Positions 1 through 8,598 of a stretch of 64,000 nucleotides of DNA are shown here, piece by piece. The translations under genes were made by a program, and so were the position numbers. The notes under the pieces were generated by a model, which was not told the origin of the DNA, made no database searches, and was given only the letters and a program-made list of their open reading frames with translations. This DNA comes from an uncultured Draconibacterium sp. (lineage in GTDB: Bacteria > Bacteroidota > Bacteroidia > Bacteroidales > Prolixibacteraceae). Within the stretch, counting starts at the first letter, position 1, and each line of letters begins with the position of its first letter. The stretch spans positions 4,270,001-4,334,000 of the forward strand of contig NZ_OY781981.1 of assembly GCF_963677565.1 (NCBI RefSeq), written 5' to 3'.

Positions 1-1
1 A

Positions 2-952
2 AACTACGAGGAGAAAAAAACGCAATACAACAAGACCCACTTAAAATACATTGGTCTTGATGCGAATGGTATTCAAAGTATCCCGTATGATATAATATCC
101 TTGTTTCACGCATCGCGTAACCATGATCCTATTCTCATTCTGGGTGTTTCCGGATGTATTATTCTGCCCTTGTTTCGGTTGTTTTATCCCAAAAAGAAAT
201 TGATCATCAACATTGACGGATTAGAACACCGAAGAGAGAAATGGAATAAAGGAATTCAGAAGTTTCTTAAGTTATCAGAACGTTTTGCAGTTAAATACGG
301 TAATTATATAATTGCTGACAATAAAGCCATACAAGACTATATAGCAAGTGAGTATAATAAAAGAAGTGAATTGATAGCCTATGGTGGAGATCATTCAAAA
401 GCAATTGATCTTAGTGATAAAACACGCACTATGTATGGTATTCCTGCAAATTACGCTTTTAAAGTTTGCCGTATTGAACCGGAAAATAACATACACCTCA
501 TTCTGGAAGCTTTCAAGTCATCAGATCTTCCAATCGTTTTAATTGGTAACTGGCAAAAGAGCGATTACGGCCTAAAGCTAAAGGAACTTTACTCAAAATA
601 TCCATCTATTCTGTTACTCGATCCGATATACGATCAACATGAATTAGATGAAATTAGAAGTAATTGTTCAATTTATGTTCACGGTCACAGTGCCGGAGGC
701 ACGAATCCATCGTTGGTTGAAGCGATGAATTTAGGCCTTCCAATAATGGCGTATGATGTTAGCTATAACCGGGAGACCACTTATAATAAAGCAGTCTATT
801 TCAAGTCAGCTGAGGCACTTCAGGAACTCATATCAAAATGCAACAAAAACAACCTGCAAAATATAGCTTCTGAAATGAAAAGAATTGCGCAGGAACAATA
901 TACCTGGGCTAAAATATCAGATCAATATTATAAGTTGATCTCAAGCAATTAA
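2..952 (+). CDS. Glycosyltransferase with DUF1972 N-terminal domain (5' end outside window)
   Basis: The reading frame is open from the first bases of the window, so the gene begins upstream; the TTG at 101 is internal and not the start. The visible part carries the usual DUF1972 features: 'NIDGLEHRREKWNK', 'IIADNKAIQDY' and 'ELIAYGGDH', followed by a group 1 glycosyltransferase C-terminal domain with 'GGTNPSLVEAMNLGLP', which holds the nucleotide-sugar binding Glu. Members of this family are rhamnosyl- or related transferases of capsule and O-antigen assembly at the cytoplasmic face of the inner membrane. The Wzi-like and WecA-like genes downstream fit the same polysaccharide pathway. The donor sugar cannot be read from the sequence. 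Confidence 0.88.
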   Translation, partial: NYEEKKTQYNKTHLKYIGLDANGIQSIPYDIISLFHASRNHDPILILGVSGCIILPLFRLFYPKKKLIINIDGLEHRREKWNKGIQKFLKLSERFAVKYGNYIIADNKAIQDYIASEYNKRSELIAYGGDHSKAIDLSDKTRTMYGIPANYAFKVCRIEPENNIHLILEAFKSSDLPIVLIGNWQKSDYGLKLKELYSKYPSILLLDPIYDQHELDEIRSNCSIYVHGHSAGGTNPSLVEAMNLGLPIMAYDVSYNRETTYNKAVYFKSAEALQELISKCNKNNLQNIASEMKRIAQEQYTWAKISDQYYKLISSN

Positions 953-1679
953 CCCCACAAACCAAAACCACCTCCCTGCTTCTCCCCTTTTTTAGTGGAT
1001 ATGTCCGAAGTTTGAGCTTCCGAATTGAAAATCAGCCACAGCCAAATCCCGTACTTTTAAATCGGGAACAGAGGAATAAAAGTAACCATAAAGAAAAACC
1101 TCGAGGGGCCTCTCTTAAACCTGCTGTTGAATATTTTCCGGTTCGGCAGTCTCGTCAGCAGCACTCGGTCAGCGATCCCAAAAATCAGTAATTATCCGAG
1201 CATTTTTATACTGCCGTTAAAAAATAGGGATTTATAAACTGAGAAAGCTGTATCGGCGCATCAATTTCATCTTTTTAGATGGTGTTGGCATCGAATATCC
1301 ACTGATCAATAGTTGCGATTCATGCTTTGCGGCTGCTGTTAACCACTAGGTTTTGCAGAATAGCCACTTTAAATTAAAGTGTTTTCTGGTGCAAAGTGTT
1401 CCCAAAACTAACAACGCGTAAAGAGAAAAGTGGTCAGCACAAATTAAATTGCTCTCCGCGCAACCTTTTATATATTTCGCACATCTATAATTATACTCCG
1501 CAAAATAGAGGATTGGCATTCCAATCCTCTATTCTTGCAACGAGGGCTTATATCGATTGCAACAGGAAAATCCACCGCTAACGATTTCGGTTCAAAGGAG
1601 AAAACGAGAGAAATTTGATAAATAAATAGTTATGTAATTCCATCAAGAAATAAATACCAATTAGCATCGTTAAGAATTT
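953..1679. other. 727-bp gap without a convincing gene
   Basis: No supported gene lies here. One open frame of 61 codons (1396-1581) starts with GTG, has no recognisable domain, and runs through the palindrome at 1504-1533, so I do not call it. The stretch from about 1010 to 1330 is more mixed in composition than normal AT-rich spacers here and may be debris of a decayed mobile or repeated element; this is inference only. Confidence 0.5.
1504..1533. repeat. 13-bp perfect palindrome with 4-base loop
   Basis: The arms AATAGAGGATTGG and CCAATCCTCTATT are exact reverse complements around CATT. No T-run follows directly, so a simple terminator is unlikely. Two copies of TTGCAAC follow within 30 bases. 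The arrangement resembles REP-type palindromes common in Bacteroidota spacers. Confidence 0.6.
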
Positions 1680-3101
1680 ATGCAACACCAAATGCAAAAG
1701 ATAATACCGGTTTTGATCCTGTGGCTACTCCCCCTTTCCGCTGTCTATGCACAGTCGGTTGATCTGGGATATAACACCCTTGCCGGGACAAAAAACAGGC
1801 TTCCGTTTTGGCTGTGGGCCAACCAGCTTGGGCATTACGATCCCAACAGCTCTACGGTGCAAAACCTGGAACTACGTGCTTTTCACAGCCGGCAACTTAG
1901 CAATACGGATTTTACTGTTGAAGCAGGCCTCGATCTCGATCTCTTACTGGCCGACAATAACGACCTGCGCTTTACGCAGCTCTTCGCCGGTCTCAACTGG
2001 AAATTTCTACAGCTGCAAATCGGTGCTTTCCCCGACGAAGAGCGCTTTGCCGGACTATCCACCAGTAACGGTAACTTGGCAGCCTCACGAAATGCTCGGC
2101 CTCATCCCCGCCTCAGGTTAGGATTTAACCGATTTATACCGATTATTCGCAACTGGTTTTTCATTCAGGGCTTTTACGAAGAAGGCCTGCTAAACGACAA
2201 ACGTTATGTTGAAGATACGCACCTGCATCGCAAAGCACTTTACCTGCGTTTTGGTCATCCTCAAAGCATAGAACTTACCGCAGGCCTCGAACATTTTGTG
2301 ATGTGGGGAGGCACCCACCCCAAATATGGCGAGCTGCAGGGATGGAGTTCCTACTTTGACTACATTAGCGGAAGTGCCGGCGACGAGAACGCTCTGCCCA
2401 CCGACCAGGAAAACGTGCTGGGCAATGGCTACGGCGTTTACCAGGTTCAGCTAAAAAAGGCCTGGCAGAAATTCCATACAACGCTGTACATTAGTCACCC
2501 CTTCGAAGATCGATCAGGGATGCAACTCGATAACGCTATTGACAACCTGTATGGAATACACCTCGCTTTTCTGAACCCGGAGGCGCTGCTTCAAAACCTG
2601 GTATTGGAATATATAAACACCAAAAATCAGAGTGGTAAGTACCACCTTATCCCCGACGACAACGGTATGCTTCAGGGCCACGGGCGCGACAATTATTACA
2701 ATCATGGAATTTACCAATCGGGAGTTACCTATAATCAAATGGCTATGGCCAGCCCTTTGTTTGCCCCGGTGATTATTGAAGACGGCATAAGCAAAGGATT
2801 TGAAAATACACGCTTCACCGGATTTCATATGGGGGCAAATGGTCTGCTCTCAAAATCAATATATTGGAATACTGCACTTACCTACACTTACAATTATGGC
2901 TTACACAACGAACAAGGTGAATCAACATACAATCCCACTCGAAAACAAGCTTCGTTGTTGGGACAGTTAAACTGGAAACCGATAGAGAAAAAAATAAGTA
3001 TAGCAGCGGCTCTGGCAGCTGATCAAGGAAGCCTTTACGATAATGGTGAATCCATAACACGTTTAGGAGCAATGCTATCGCTTAACTATTCAATAAAATA
3101 A
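1680..3101 (+). CDS. Capsule assembly Wzi-family outer membrane protein
   Basis: 473 residues. An N-terminal signal peptide of about 24 residues ends in 'AVYAQ'. The mature protein starts 'SVDLGYNTLAGTKNRLPFWLWANQLG' with alternating polar and aromatic residues typical of an outer-membrane beta barrel, and contains 'HFVMWGGTHPKYGELQGW', a stretch conserved in Bacteroidota Wzi-like proteins. Wzi of Escherichia coli is an outer-membrane lectin that anchors group 1 capsule; here a role in surface polysaccharide attachment is inferred from family and from the flanking glycosyltransferase and WecA-like genes. The ATG at 1680 is directly before the signal peptide. The gene is somewhat more GC-rich than its neighbours. 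Confidence 0.85.
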   Translation: MQHQMQKIIPVLILWLLPLSAVYAQSVDLGYNTLAGTKNRLPFWLWANQLGHYDPNSSTVQNLELRAFHSRQLSNTDFTVEAGLDLDLLLADNNDLRFTQLFAGLNWKFLQLQIGAFPDEERFAGLSTSNGNLAASRNARPHPRLRLGFNRFIPIIRNWFFIQGFYEEGLLNDKRYVEDTHLHRKALYLRFGHPQSIELTAGLEHFVMWGGTHPKYGELQGWSSYFDYISGSAGDENALPTDQENVLGNGYGVYQVQLKKAWQKFHTTLYISHPFEDRSGMQLDNAIDNLYGIHLAFLNPEALLQNLVLEYINTKNQSGKYHLIPDDNGMLQGHGRDNYYNHGIYQSGVTYNQMAMASPLFAPVIIEDGISKGFENTRFTGFHMGANGLLSKSIYWNTALTYTYNYGLHNEQGESTYNPTRKQASLLGQLNWKPIEKKISIAAALAADQGSLYDNGESITRLGAMLSLNYSIK

Positions 3102-3375
3102 AACAATGATGCAGGAAAACAAAGTTCAACAGAAAAGACAGTTATCGTTTAAAAGGATAAACGCTTACAACAAAAGAAGAAATTTAAAGAAAACAACAAA
3201 ATTAATTACCACCCTTAAAATCAAACAGTTGTTTGCAAAGAATTTGTTAAATATCAACGGATTGCCCAATATAAAATTGGTATTCTGTTTACAATAGTCT
3301 ACTTTTATTAAAGCAACAATAGCCCTGTTCATTTTTATTATTTGTCCGCAAACAGAGTTTTAATTCTCAACTATT

Positions 3376-4461
3376 ATGGAAATTATTTTAATCCTATCCG
3401 CACTTATTCTCGGTTTTGTTTTCGTATTAATTGCAGTCCCTCCAATTATACGTATTGCTAAAGCTAAGCACTTATTTGAGCCTTTTGAGGAAAGAAAAGT
3501 TCACACCAAAGTTGTACCTCCACTGGGAGGAGTTGCCATCTTTTTTGGATTCACCCTAAGTACCATTTTTGCTACCGATGGATTGCGACTCGACTCGCTA
3601 AAATATATTTATGCTGCGGTATTATTAATGTTTTTTATCGGTTTAAAAGATGATTTAATGGTCATATCGGCCCGAAAAAAACTGATTATTCAAATTATTG
3701 CAGCCGTTTTACTGATCGTATTTGCACAAATCCGTTTCACAAGTTTGCATGGTGTTTTTGGCGAACAACATATAGGCCAGCTCACTGGATTTTCATTGAC
3801 TTTATTTGCCATGATAGTAATTATAAATGCCTTTAACCTGATTGACGGTGTTGATGGTTTAGCATCAGGTTTAGGCATGCTTGCATCCTTTGTTTTCGGA
3901 ACATGGTTTTATCTGGTTGAGAGTTACCCGCTGGCAATTATTTCATTCGCAATGGTTGGAAGCCTCGCTGCATTCTTCCTTTATAATGTTTTTGGCAATT
4001 CCAACAAATTGTTCATGGGTGATACCGGATCCCTGATCATAGGAGTAATACTTGCTGTTATGGTTGTTTATTTCAACGAATTGAATTTAACGGCACCTGA
4101 ACCTTATCGAATCGGAGGAGCACCAGCTGTATCTTTTGCCATCATTATTGTACCGCTTATCGACACCTTAAGAGTGATGACCATAAGAATTTGGCAACGA
4201 CGTTCTCCTTTTTCGCCCGATAAAAATCATATCCATCACCGCCTATTGGCTTTGCTGCATTCTCACCTCAAAGTTACGTTAGCAGTTGTGTTTGGTAACA
4301 TTCTGATTATAGCGATTGCAATTGGACTTAATCATTGGAGAATAAATGTAAACATACAGTTTGTAATCATATTTTTGGTGGGGCTGATATTTTCTTTTAT
4401 TCCTTCATATGTGCTTCGTTTCAAGAAAGCAAGAAGGACCAAGAAGGCTTATTCTGTATAG
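3376..4461 (+). CDS. WecA/MraY-family undecaprenyl-phosphate sugar-1-phosphate transferase
   Basis: 361 residues, about 10-11 membrane helices. The family signature blocks occur in order: 'KVHTKVVPPLGG' (residues about 46-57), 'GLKDDL' (about 95-100, Mg-binding Asp pair), 'NAFNLIDGVDGLA' (about 151-163), 'LFMGDTGSL' (about 212-220) and 'KNHIHHRLL' near residue 290. This last HxHH motif is typical of WecA-type rather than MraY enzymes. It is expected to load a HexNAc-1-phosphate onto undecaprenyl phosphate and so start synthesis of the polysaccharide served by the upstream genes. The sugar (GlcNAc or another) cannot be decided. ATG at 3376 begins a membrane helix at once, normal for the family. 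Confidence 0.92.
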   Translation: MEIILILSALILGFVFVLIAVPPIIRIAKAKHLFEPFEERKVHTKVVPPLGGVAIFFGFTLSTIFATDGLRLDSLKYIYAAVLLMFFIGLKDDLMVISARKKLIIQIIAAVLLIVFAQIRFTSLHGVFGEQHIGQLTGFSLTLFAMIVIINAFNLIDGVDGLASGLGMLASFVFGTWFYLVESYPLAIISFAMVGSLAAFFLYNVFGNSNKLFMGDTGSLIIGVILAVMVVYFNELNLTAPEPYRIGGAPAVSFAIIIVPLIDTLRVMTIRIWQRRSPFSPDKNHIHHRLLALLHSHLKVTLAVVFGNILIIAIAIGLNHWRINVNIQFVIIFLVGLIFSFIPSYVLRFKKARRTKKAYSV

Positions 4462-4516
4462 AAACGAATTCGAAGTTCAACATATTCTCATTTTTAGCAT
4501 AAAACGAAGAACTCAA

Positions 4517-4560
4517 AACAGGCACTAACAGAAATTAATTAATTTCATTTAGCGCCTGTT
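4517..4560. terminator. Imperfect 21-bp inverted repeat, possible terminator or RNA hairpin
   Basis: Arms of 21 bases match at 18 positions around a two-base centre; the outer ends are AACAGGC and GCCTGTT. It lies 55 bases after the WecA-like gene. No long T-run follows, so termination is a guess. The rest of the 279-bp gap before the malic enzyme shows no gene. Confidence 0.4.
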
Positions 4561-4740
4561 AGCTTATTAATTCCACCTTTTCCAACTCATTTCAATTCAT
4601 TCTCCATCCCATTAATCCTTTATCTATCATCCTTAATCCTTTTCAAACATTTGCTGCATAACACTTTTATTTCTGACTAATAACATTTTATGAGCGGTGC
4701 AATTTCTTTACATTTATAGTAAAATAAAAAATTTACTGCC

Positions 4741-7023
4741 ATGCCTAAAATTCGAAGAATTGACGCCCTGAATTACCATAAAAAAAATCGTCCGGGAAAA
4801 ATTGAGGTTGTTCCAACCAAACCTCACAACACCCAATACGATCTTTCGCTTGCCTATACACCGGGAGTTGCTCAACCTTGTCTCGAAATTGAAAAGAACA
4901 AGGATAACGCCTACAAGTACACATCCAAAGGCAACCTTGTAGCAGTTATCTCTAACGGAACGGCAGTTTTGGGTTTGGGAGATATTGGTCCTGAAGCCGG
5001 AAAACCTGTTATGGAAGGCAAAGGACTTTTATTCAAGATTTTTGCTGATGTTGATGTTTTCGATATCGAAGTAGATGAAAAAGATCCTGATAAATTAATC
5101 GACATTGTAAAAGCCATCGCTCCAACTTTTGGCGGTATTAACCTCGAAGATATAAAAGCACCCGAGTGTTTTAAAATAGAAGAAACACTTCGCAAAAAAC
5201 TTGACATTCCTGTTTTTCACGACGACCAGCACGGTACAGCAATTATCTCTGCAGCAGCATTGTTAAATGCACTCGAGTTAAATAATAAACTTATTGAAGA
5301 CATTAAAGTAGTTGTAAGCGGTGCAGGAGCAGCCGCAGTATCATGTGCAAAACTTTACATTAGCATGGGAGTTGAGCCCGAAAATATTGTGATGATCGAT
5401 AGTAAAGGTGTGATAAACCGCGAACGTACCGACCTCAATGAAGTAAAACAACAGTTTATTACCAGCCGAAAAATAAACACCCTTGAAGAAGCAATGAAAG
5501 GTGCTGATGTATTTTTGGGATTATCAGTCGCCGATTTGGTAAGTAAGAAAATGATAAAATCGATGGCTAAAAACCCCATTGTTTTTGCCATGGCAAATCC
5601 AAATCCGGAGATCTCGTATGAAGATGCCACAGCAGCACGCAAAGATATAATTATGGCCACCGGACGCAGTGACTATCCCAATCAGATTAACAATGTACTG
5701 GGATTCCCATTTATTTTCAGAGGCGCCTTAGATGTCAGGGCAACAACCATTAATGAAGAAATGAAAATTGCGGCTGCCAAAGCGCTGGCTAAGCTAGCAA
5801 AAGAATATGTGCCGGAAATGGTGGCCAAAGCATACAACATGACGAACATTGTATTTGGTAAAGATTATATTATACCAAAACCGCTCGATCCAAGATTGAT
5901 AACTACTGTTTCTTCTGCTGTGGCTCATGCTGCTATGGAAACCGGCGTTGCCCGCAAACCCATAAAAAGCTGGACTGCTTATGAGCGTGAATTAACTGAA
6001 CGCCTTGGAATAGACAACCGCCTGATAATGGCAATTCGTAACAAAGCCAAACAAAATCCAAAACGTATTGTGTTTGCCGAGGCCAATAGTTTCCGCATTT
6101 TAAAAGCCGTACAGTTTGTTATACGCGAAGGAATTGCAAAACCAATCCTTTTAGGAAACAAAGAAAAAATACTAGAGCTGATTAAAGAAAATCAACTTGA
6201 TATTCACAACGTTCCTGTTATCGACTTGTATGAATCGGTGAGTGAAGATAAACGTCATCAATTTGCAAAAATCCTTTACGAAAAACGTAAACGTAAAGGG
6301 ATGACCTACAACGAAGCGGTGGAGAAAATGTATAACCGCGATTATTTTGGATCAATGATGGTGGAAACCGGAGAAGCCGATGCATTTATATCAGGTTTCT
6401 CGCGTAACTATTCATCAACAATACGCCCGGCATTACAGGTTATTGGCGTAAAAAAAGACTTTAACCATATAGCCGGCATGTATATTCTGCTCACAAAAAG
6501 AGGACCTTTATTCCTGGCCGACACCACGGTTAACATGAATCCTTCGGCACAAACACTGGCCGATACAACAATATTAACAGCTGCCGAAGTACGTAAATTC
6601 AATATCGATCCGCGTATTGCTTTGTTATCGTACTCAAACTTTGGAGCCTACAAAGGTCAAGGTAGCCCAATTCGGGTAAAAGAGGCTGTAAAACTATTGC
6701 ACGAACAAAATCCGGAACTGATGGTAGATGGTGAAATGCAGGCCAATTATGCCTTAAACGGTAAACTTCGCTACTCGCGTTATCCGTTCAATAAATTAGG
6801 CGATCAGGATGCCAACACCTTAATCTTCCCGAACCTGAGCTCCGGAAATATTACCTATAAAATTTTGCAGGCTTTAGGCCCTTATGAGGCCATTGGACCA
6901 ATCCTGATGGGAATGAACAAACCCATTCATATTTTACAACGCGATAGTACAGTACGCGAAATCATAAACATGACTGCCATTGCAGTTATCGATGCTCAGG
7001 CCAGCAGTTCTGATGAAGAATAA
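4741..7023 (+). CDS. maeB: NADP-dependent malic enzyme with phosphotransacetylase-like C-terminal domain
   Basis: 760 residues, the usual length of the hybrid MaeB type. Residues about 1-430 are the malic enzyme: 'DLSLAYTPGVAQPC', 'NGTAVLGLGDIGPEAGKPVMEGK', 'FHDDQHGTA' (metal-binding Asp pair) and a nucleotide-binding 'VVSGAGAAAVSCA'. Residues about 430-750 resemble phosphate acetyltransferase (PTA_PTB), which in this family is thought to be regulatory, responding to acetyl-CoA. It converts malate to pyruvate and CO2 with reduction of NAD(P), linking the TCA cycle to pyruvate and supplying NADPH. It is a single gene followed by its own strong terminator. Cofactor preference is from family knowledge, not from a residue seen here. 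Confidence 0.95.
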   Translation: MPKIRRIDALNYHKKNRPGKIEVVPTKPHNTQYDLSLAYTPGVAQPCLEIEKNKDNAYKYTSKGNLVAVISNGTAVLGLGDIGPEAGKPVMEGKGLLFKIFADVDVFDIEVDEKDPDKLIDIVKAIAPTFGGINLEDIKAPECFKIEETLRKKLDIPVFHDDQHGTAIISAAALLNALELNNKLIEDIKVVVSGAGAAAVSCAKLYISMGVEPENIVMIDSKGVINRERTDLNEVKQQFITSRKINTLEEAMKGADVFLGLSVADLVSKKMIKSMAKNPIVFAMANPNPEISYEDATAARKDIIMATGRSDYPNQINNVLGFPFIFRGALDVRATTINEEMKIAAAKALAKLAKEYVPEMVAKAYNMTNIVFGKDYIIPKPLDPRLITTVSSAVAHAAMETGVARKPIKSWTAYERELTERLGIDNRLIMAIRNKAKQNPKRIVFAEANSFRILKAVQFVIREGIAKPILLGNKEKILELIKENQLDIHNVPVIDLYESVSEDKRHQFAKILYEKRKRKGMTYNEAVEKMYNRDYFGSMMVETGEADAFISGFSRNYSSTIRPALQVIGVKKDFNHIAGMYILLTKRGPLFLADTTVNMNPSAQTLADTTILTAAEVRKFNIDPRIALLSYSNFGAYKGQGSPIRVKEAVKLLHEQNPELMVDGEMQANYALNGKLRYSRYPFNKLGDQDANTLIFPNLSSGNITYKILQALGPYEAIGPILMGMNKPIHILQRDSTVREIINMTAIAVIDAQASSSDEE

Positions 7024-7044
7024 TCATTAAGCTTCTAAAAATAA

Positions 7045-7080
7045 AATGCCGGAATTCTTATAGTTCCGGCATTCTTTTTT
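7045..7080 (+). terminator. Intrinsic terminator after maeB
   Basis: The arms AATGCCGGAA and TTCCGGCATT form a perfect 10-bp stem with a 9-base loop, followed by a run of T. It lies 22 bases after the maeB stop. Confidence 0.9.
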
Positions 7081-7101
7081 ATCGATGTTTTCAATAGTTG
7101 T

Positions 7102-7674
7102 TTAAAATCCAACTCCAAATCCGATACTGAAATAAGGCTCCCAGTCTTTGTAAGGTGAGTTTTCATGGTTCAATACATCAAACAGCACCTGCATATTCAG
7201 CCAGGTATTTTTCGAAATTGGCTGACTATAACCTCCTCCCACATAAAACATTGGTGCCAGCTTTCGGTCATCATCGCCGTTCGAATAAAACCATTTGTAG
7301 CTCATCAATTCGAATTCGGTATGCGCATAAAGACGTGGCGAAACCCGGAAACGACTAAAAATACTTACTCCATAATTTGAACCATTCTGATCATTGATGT
7401 ACCTGCTATCGCTTATGTATTCGTACGACACCTGTGTACCTATCGATAATTTTTGAGTGAGTTTATACGCAACCAGCGGCTGGGCACCAACTACACTGTA
7501 ATTTTTGCTAAAATTCATGGTAACATAACCGCCATAATAAACCCTGCTTTTGTCTAATTTGGGTTTTGGCAAAGTCGTTTCTTCTTCTTGATTAACCATG
7601 GTTGTGTCCTGAACTTGTGCAAATCCCGATACACAGAAGAAAACAAGAGTTAACAGTAAAAACGTAATTTTCAT
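7102..7674 (-). CDS. Predicted outer-membrane beta-barrel protein
   Basis: 190 residues with a clear signal peptide (MKITFLLLTLVFFCVSGFAQ). The mature part has alternating hydrophobic/polar strands such as 'RVYYGGYVTMNFSKNY', 'LYAHTEFELMSYKWFY' and 'PMFYVGGGYSQP', and ends in 'FSIGFGVGF'. A C-terminal Phe with aromatic alternation is typical of proteins inserted by the BAM complex. It probably forms an 8-strand barrel of the OMP_b-brl type. Function and ligand are unknown. It converges on maeB and shares the terminator region at 7045-7080. Confidence 0.75.
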   Translation of the reverse strand: MKITFLLLTLVFFCVSGFAQVQDTTMVNQEEETTLPKPKLDKSRVYYGGYVTMNFSKNYSVVGAQPLVAYKLTQKLSIGTQVSYEYISDSRYINDQNGSNYGVSIFSRFRVSPRLYAHTEFELMSYKWFYSNGDDDRKLAPMFYVGGGYSQPISKNTWLNMQVLFDVLNHENSPYKDWEPYFSIGFGVGF

Positions 7675-7825
7675 TGCTTGTGGTTTTAATTTTTATGTGA
7701 AGAAGATACGCAAAATTTATTTTTCAAAGCAACAATTACAATAGGAAAACAAGATTATAGACGAGTCTGTATGAAAATTTGCCTTCCGGTGTTATAATTT
7801 AAAATTCAACACTATTTTTGTTTTC

Positions 7826-8452
7826 ATGAACATCGACAAATATCCATCGCGCTTACTGGAGAATGCTGTTAACGAATTCTCGAAACTGCCCGGCATAGGT
7901 CGGAAAAGTGCTTTGCGACTGGTTTTACACCTTCTCCGACAGAACAAAGAAGAGGTTAACTCGTTCGGCAACAGCCTTATTCAATTACGAAACGAAATAA
8001 AACACTGTAACATTTGCCACAACATTTCGGATAGCGAGACATGCCAAATCTGTTCAAATCCGTCGCGAAACGAGAGTGTAATTTGTGTTGTTGAAAATAT
8101 CAGAGATGTAATGTCGATTGAAAATACGCACCAATTTAACGGACTTTACCATGTTTTGGGTGGAATTATATCGCCAATGGATGGTATTGGACCTGCCGAA
8201 TTAGAGATTGACTCGCTAATTGAACGGGTAGATTCAGGCAAAGTAATTGAAATTATACTGGCACTTTCGACAACGATGGAAGGCGACACCACCAATTTTT
8301 ATATCTACCGAAAAATGAAAGGAAAGGAAGTAAAGATATCAACGCTGGCCAGGGGCGTTTCAATTGGCGACGAGCTGGAATACACCGATGAAATTACACT
8401 TGGCCGCTCGTTAATGAACCGGGTACCATTCGAAAGTTCGTTGGGAAAATAA
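7826..8452 (+). CDS. recR: Recombination mediator RecR
   Basis: 208 residues, standard length. Helix-hairpin-helix 'LPGIGRKSALRL' (residues about 21-32), a C4 zinc finger from 'CNICHN' to 'CQICSN' (about 55-75), and a Toprim domain starting 'VICVVENIRDVMSIE' with 'YHVLGG'. RecR works with RecO (and RecF) to load RecA onto SSB-coated single-stranded DNA in gap repair. A TAnnTTTG element (TATTTTTG, 7813-7820) lies only 5 bases before the ATG, so the message would be nearly leaderless if that element is the promoter. Confidence 0.97.
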   Translation: MNIDKYPSRLLENAVNEFSKLPGIGRKSALRLVLHLLRQNKEEVNSFGNSLIQLRNEIKHCNICHNISDSETCQICSNPSRNESVICVVENIRDVMSIENTHQFNGLYHVLGGIISPMDGIGPAELEIDSLIERVDSGKVIEIILALSTTMEGDTTNFYIYRKMKGKEVKISTLARGVSIGDELEYTDEITLGRSLMNRVPFESSLGK

Positions 8453-8476
8453 GTCTCGCATCAGAAATTCGGATTT

Positions 8477-8507
8477 TTTTCGTTATGAAAAGGAAACCTT
8501 ACTTTTG
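8477..8507 (+). promoter_or_regulatory. Bacteroidota-type promoter for the GT2 fusion gene
   Basis: TACTTTTG at 8500-8507 matches TAnnTTTG. The -33 region about 20 bases upstream is T-rich (TTT/TTC) but not an exact TTG. The predicted leader is about 85 bases. Confidence 0.5.
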
Positions 8508-8598
8508 AGAATCATTATTAAGCAACAATAAAAGTCGTTTTCCCGGGGCTTTGATCAAATTTAAACAAACAGCCTTTTAGAAAATACCGATCTAAAAA

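Noticed and set aside
1396..1581. 61-codon open frame in the first long gap
   Set aside because: GTG start, no domain, and it is built over a perfect palindrome; likely chance.
3106..3297. 63-codon frame after the Wzi-like gene
   Set aside because: Extremely Lys/Asn-rich, as expected from translating an AT-rich spacer; no recognisable features. The 274-bp gap otherwise shows nothing.
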